Assembly: GCA_964016885.1 (NCBI GenBank)
Contig: OZ024742.1
Location: forward strand, 2,480,979-2,544,978
DNA from: Eledone cirrhosa
Lineage: Eukaryota; Mollusca; Cephalopoda; Octopoda; Eledonidae
DNA length: 64,000 bases
Direction: 5' to 3'
Positions 60,258-64,000 of this stretch are shown here, one piece after another (position 1 is the first letter of the stretch; every line of letters begins with the position of its first letter). Under the pieces are notes generated by a model. The model was not told the DNA's origin, made no database searches, and was given only the letters and a program-made list of their open reading frames with translations. Position numbers and translations under genes: made by a program.

Positions 60258-61849
60258 TTTGAACAGGAACAAAACAGAGAGGCAGTACAACGAATGTTTA
60301 TTAATTTCACGCTCTGGAGAGTGGGGTGGTGGTGGGGAACGACGTTTCGGGCATAATCCCTTCTTCAGGTGAGAAGTGTGTGGGAACAGAGTTCAAAGGG
60401 TGTGTAGGGGAGTGGTGGAGAGACATATAGCGAAAGGAAACGGTGCGAATGAAATTAAAAATAAAAATAAAAATAAAGCATGATCAAAATAAAAGGAATG
60501 AAATAAAAATAAATATAAAAGCATGATCAAAATAAACTGAAATTAAAAAGGGGTAAAACAGGTGGTGGAAGGGTGTGGGGTGGGGGTGGGGGTGGCAGGT
60601 GGAGTGGGGAGAGGGAGACGGGGTGTCCGAGCGGGGAGGGCTGAAGGTGGTTTGTGTGTGTAGGTGTACGTGTGTGTGTGTGTGTGTGTATGTGAAAGTA
60701 AGGGTTGGGGGAAGAACGGGGTTGCATGTTCAGGAAGAGGTGTGTGTGTGTGGGGGGCGGGTGCAGGTCGGAGTGTCTGTGCATGTGTGGATAGAGGGGT
60801 GGGGGGAGAGGAATCAGGAGGCTGAGGGTGTAAATATGTGGTGGAAAGCACGTGTGTGTGGGGTTTAAGTGTGTTGAGGGTGTAGGTGGCGTGTCGGAGA
60901 AAAACATTTTTTTGGGTGTGTGTGTGGGTGAGTTATATAGGTGATTCCGTAAGAGGATGGTTGAAATGTTGGTAAATTCCTATGATGTTTAGTAGATTCC
61001 GTGGTGGTCAAGTTCCACATACGAGTATTCCATGAAGAGATGGTCGGAAGAGGAGAGATGTGGGGAGCGCGCGCAACAGGAAGTGGTCAAGCGGTGGGAG
61101 TGCTGTGTGTCTGTTTGTGCTGGGAGGTGGTCAGGGGGCATAGCAGCAGTCGGGTGGAATGGTAAAGGGGCGAGGATGGGTAGGTGTGAAAGTTGGAGTG
61201 AGGAGGGTGTGTGTGTGTATTAGTAGAGGTGTTAGTGGGATGAGTGAGTGTGGAGCGAGGGTGTGGGTGGAGCGGGGAGAGAAGGGTGTGTGTAGTTCTA
61301 TGGAGGGAGTGCGGTGTACTGGTGTGTGTGTAGTTTGATGAAGGGGGTGTTAGTGGGTGTTAGTATACGGGAGGTGGGGAAAGGGTTGAATGCAGGTGTG
61401 AGTGGGGGTTAGTGGTGGTAGGGTGTGTAGAGTTGGTGGTGTACGAGGGTGTGTGGGTACGTGTGCGTGGGGTTGGGGGGTGTTAGTGATGTTAGTTGCG
61501 TGTGGGGTGGGTGGTGTAAGTGGATGCGTGTGTTCGTGTGCTTGGGGTCAGGGGGTGTTAGTGAGGTTAGTTGTGGGGTGGTGGGATAGAGGTGTGGGGG
61601 TGAGGGTTAGTGGTGGTAGTAGGGTGTGTGTTTAGTGTGAGCGCGTGTATATATGTGCCGGTGGGTGTGTGAGTGTGATAAGGAGGGGGGCAGGAGAAGA
61701 AGGGAGAGATGTTAGTATGTTAGTTGGGGAAGGGTGGTCGGATGAGGGTGGAGTGGAGTTGTTAGTATTGTTAGTTGTGGGGTGGGCGGTGAAAAGGAGG
61801 GGTGTGTTAGTGGTGTTAGTGGGGGATAAGTGTGGGGGAGGGGGGCGGT
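60258..61849 (-). mobile_element. PLE-G 3' untranslated region and pLTR-like terminus
   Basis: On the plus strand this is a G/T-rich tract (C/A-rich in the sense of PLE-G) with many GTGTGTG and GGGGTGGG runs. The distal end (60290-60420) carries a hammerhead-like motif. 60440-60540 contains AATAAAAATAAAAATAAA-type repeats and two related GCATGATCAAAATAAA blocks (60477 and 60522). Frames on both strands here are compositional. Confidence 0.6.
60341..60368 (-). ncRNA. Hammerhead-ribozyme-like core at the PLE-G terminus
   Basis: Minus strand: CTGAAGA (60362-60368), helix II AGGG-ATTATG-CCC, then GAAACGTC (60341-60348). The core matches CUGANGA...GAAA and the minimal ACGU helix III, with C as potential cleavage base. 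Helix I is not obvious. Confidence 0.55.
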
Positions 61850-64000
61850 CGAAGGCTAAAGGAATAAGGGTGGGGAGTTCAGGCCGGGGGAGTGTGGGTC
61901 TGTAAGATGAAGATAGTTCTTTGTTCGACTCTAAGGCGATTGGCGGGTGTTTCGTGGCATTGGAGTAGGCCACAGACTGTGAGATGGCGTGCGGAATGTC
62001 CAGGGCCACCAAAGTGGCGGGCGATGGGGAACTACCACCGAGACGAATATCCCGGAGGTGCTCAGTGAATCGGTCCGCCAGGCGACGTCCCGTCTGTCCG
62101 ACATAAGTCCGTAGACTAGGTTGGAGGAGGTGCAGCGGAAGGCATGCCGGACAGAGAGAGAGTGGCCGTTGGGACCCTGGAAGGTGGTGGTGTTGGTGAT
62201 GTGGGGACAGGTGTTGCAGCGGGGCCTAGAACAGGGAAAGGAACCGGAGGGGGGGAACAGAGCGTGGGTTGGAGGGTAGGGAGCTGTGGACGAGGAGGGT
62301 GCGGAGATTGCGTGCGCGTTTGAAGGAGGGAGTCGTGGGGTTGGGAAGATGTGGGCGGTGGAGGGGTCGGACTGGAGGCGTCGGAAGAGGCGGTGGATGG
62401 TGCGGTGGAGGGGTAAGGTGGAGGGGTGGTAGGTGATGGGAAAGGGGAGACGGTGGGTGGGTGTGCGGTGGCGTGGGGTGAGGGTGGTGGATGGGTGGAC
62501 AGCCCGGGCGCGGGTGAGAGCGGTGTGGACGAGAGAGGGGGGTAACCTCTGCGGATGAAATGACTGACTAGGGAAAGGGCCTGGGACTCGATGTCAGCAT
62601 CTCGGCTACAGAGGCGGCGGATCCTGAGGAGTTGGGAGTAGGGAATGGAGTGTTTAGTGTGGGTGGGGTGGGAAGAGGTGAAGTCGAGGTAAGAGTGGGA
62701 GTCGGTGAAGAAGGCGGAGGTGACGAGGGAGTGGTGGGAGGGGTCGAAGGCGACGGAGATGTCTAAGAAGTGGACGTGGGTGGTGGAGATAGAGGTGGTG
62801 AAGTGGAGGGAGGGGTGGAAGGAGCAGAAGAAGGAGAGAAAGGAGTCGAGCTGTTCTCGGGTGAGGGTCGTGGCTCCGATACAGTCGTCAATGTAACGAC
62901 CGTACAGTTCGGGCGTGGGGCCGGTGTACTGGGCAAAGATTTGGGCCTCAACATGGCCAACAAAAAGGTTGGCATAGTTCGGGCCCATTCTTGTACCCAT
63001 GGCTACCCCCGTGACCTGTTGGTAAAACTCACCCGAGAAGGAGAAACAATTGAATGTGAGGACCAGCTCGGCGAGGCGAAGGTGGGTGGGGTGGACGGAA
63101 TGGGGGAGGGGCGAAGGTCGAGGTAGTGTTTGAGGGCGCGTAGGCCGTCGGCGTGGGGGATGACGGTATAGAGGGACTTGATGTCTAGGGTGAAGAGGAA
63201 GGGCTGTGGGCCGGGTGTGTAGGTGAAGGAGTCGAAAAGGCGCAGGGCGTGGTTGGTGTCGGAGATGTGGGAAGGGAGGGTGGTGACAAGGGGGGCGAGG
63301 ATGGAGTCGAGAAAGGCGGAGATGAGTTCGGTGGGGCAGTTGCAAGCAGAGACGATGGGGCGGCCGGGGTTGTCGGGTTTGTGGAGTTTGGGGAGGAAGT
63401 AGATGGTGGGGGTGCGGGGGGTGCGGACGACGAGGTGGGAAGCGGGGGGGGGCGATAAGGTCTTGGATGGTGGAGGAGACTTGTTGTTGGTAGAGGGGGG
63501 TGGGATCGGAGGGTAGAGGGCGGTAGAAGGGGGTTCGACAGAGCTGCCTGAGGGCTTCGGCGGTGTAGAGGTCCGCGTGCAACACTACCACGGCGCCTCC
63601 CTTGTCCGCCGGTTTGATGACGATGTCATCTCGGCTACGGAGGGAGCGGAGAGTGAGGAGTTCGCCCCGTGAGATATTGTACCGTTTGGAACGGTGGCGG
63701 AAGTCGAAACGATTTACTGCGCTACGGCTGGCATCGACGAACGCGTCCAGGGTGCTAAATTGCTCTGGGGCCGGCGTCCAAGAAGATGGTCGTCGGCCCA
63801 GGGCGAGAAACAGGTCTGGGGCGTCCGGAGCCGGTGGCGTTCGGCCGAAATGTGCCTGTAGCTTAGTGCTTCGCACGAATCGCTCGACTTCCGTTCGGGT
63901 GCGGAACTCGTCGCTGTGCGGAGTGTGGGGTATGAAGCGAAGGCCTCTACTAAGGAGTGAGCGCTCAGGTGCGGAGAGGGGGAGGTCAGGGGGTATGGTG
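61850..64000 (-). pseudogene. PLE-G: RT plus GIY-YIG protein of a second PLE lineage, GC-rich, frameshifted, cut by window edge
   Basis: The minus frame is open from the window end. N-terminal ERSLLSRGLRFIPHTP and EVERFVRSTKLQAHFGR; then NISRGELLTLRSLRSRDDIV and IKPADKGGAVVVL (RT1). A slip at the G-run near 63445 throws the frame; the correct one reads FLPKLHKPDNPGRPIVSACN (RT2) and FLFTLDIKSLYTVIPH (motif A). Another slip near 63095 restores it: QQVTGVAMGTRMGPNYANLF (motif B), LYGRYIDDCIGAT (motif C, YIDD), HVHFLDISVAF, SYLDFTSSHPTHTKHSIPYS (thumb). Below 62300: CNTCPHITNTTTFQGPNG (zinc-knuckle-like), then about 10 codons missing before YVGQTGRRLADRFTEHLRDI (GIY-YIG, Arg and His kept) and IARHFGGPGHSARHL. 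At least four indels. Similar to Neptune/Poseidon-type PLEs and unlike PLE-A to F. The true start lies outside the window. Confidence 0.9.

Noticed and set aside
60527..60907. Pro/His/Thr-rich minus frames and Gly/Val-rich plus frames
   Set aside because: Compositional products of the G/T-rich PLE-G 3' region, no conserved motif.

Overview
This window looks like intergenic, repeat-dominated DNA from an octopod cephalopod (or close molluscan relative). The pointers are A/T-rich sequence, very long (TA)n, (CT)n, (CA)n and (ACAT)n microsatellites, several copies of a tRNA-derived SINE with the tail motif TCGATAAAATAAAGTACCAG that I associate with octopus/squid SINEs, and a dense population of Penelope-like retroelements (PLEs) with GIY-YIG endonucleases. 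The species call is an inference. I see no ordinary host gene, rRNA or stand-alone tRNA; every substantial coding signal is transposon-derived.

Layout. 1-8.5 kb: a satellite of about 82 monomers (basic length 99 bp), each a small palindromic MITE-like unit joined to its neighbour by a variable (TA)n; a diverged solitary relative lies at 9.56 kb. 8.5-21 kb: a graveyard of short elements: fold-backs, a 949-bp TIR transposon with a nested hAT-like MITE, a Helitron-like 3' end, SINE pieces, a CR1/L2-type LINE tail, an ORF with a 15-residue repeat, and two dispersed repeat families bounded by microsatellites. 21-30.5 kb: LINEs. An RTE-like endonuclease fragment (minus) is followed by R4/R2-superfamily elements (RT with FVDD, CCHC knuckle, restriction-like endonuclease) in two subfamilies, X and Y. 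The one near-full-length X copy (23268-27346) has (ACAT)n on both sides, and every X or Y 3' end in the window runs into (ACAT)n. 31-47.7 kb: a PLE cluster (A to D), with two large inverted duplications of PLE 3' halves and hammerhead-ribozyme-like motifs in the terminal repeats (pLTRs). 48.7-50.7 kb: a GC-rich island and a 1.67-kb TIR element carrying a nested 208-bp palindrome and a truncated SINE. 50.8-53.8 kb: PLE-E, the best-preserved gene here, with an 829-codon open frame holding RT, linker, Cys cluster and GIY-YIG domain. 54.3-58.1 kb: a 40-bp minisatellite, SINEs and microsatellites. 58.2-59.9 kb: PLE-F, a GIY-YIG-only relic bracketed by 199-bp inverted repeats. 60.3-64 kb: PLE-G on the minus strand, GC-rich, of a different PLE lineage (YIDD), running off the window edge.

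How the parts work together. PLE and R4-like proteins are reverse transcriptase plus endonuclease machines that copy their own RNA into new sites. In PLEs A to F the order is N-terminal module, RT (motif B MGSSDSAQ, motif C YRDD), thumb, connector, Cys cluster, GIY-YIG nuclease. Hammerhead-like folds in the pLTRs would process tandem or read-through transcripts. SINEs (no proteins) and MITEs depend on enzymes encoded elsewhere. Nested insertions with intact target duplications give relative ages: the PLEs are older than the SINE inside PLE-D.

Limits: all similarity statements come from reading motifs by eye, without database search; boundaries are generally good to a few bases when defined by repeats and to tens of bases otherwise.
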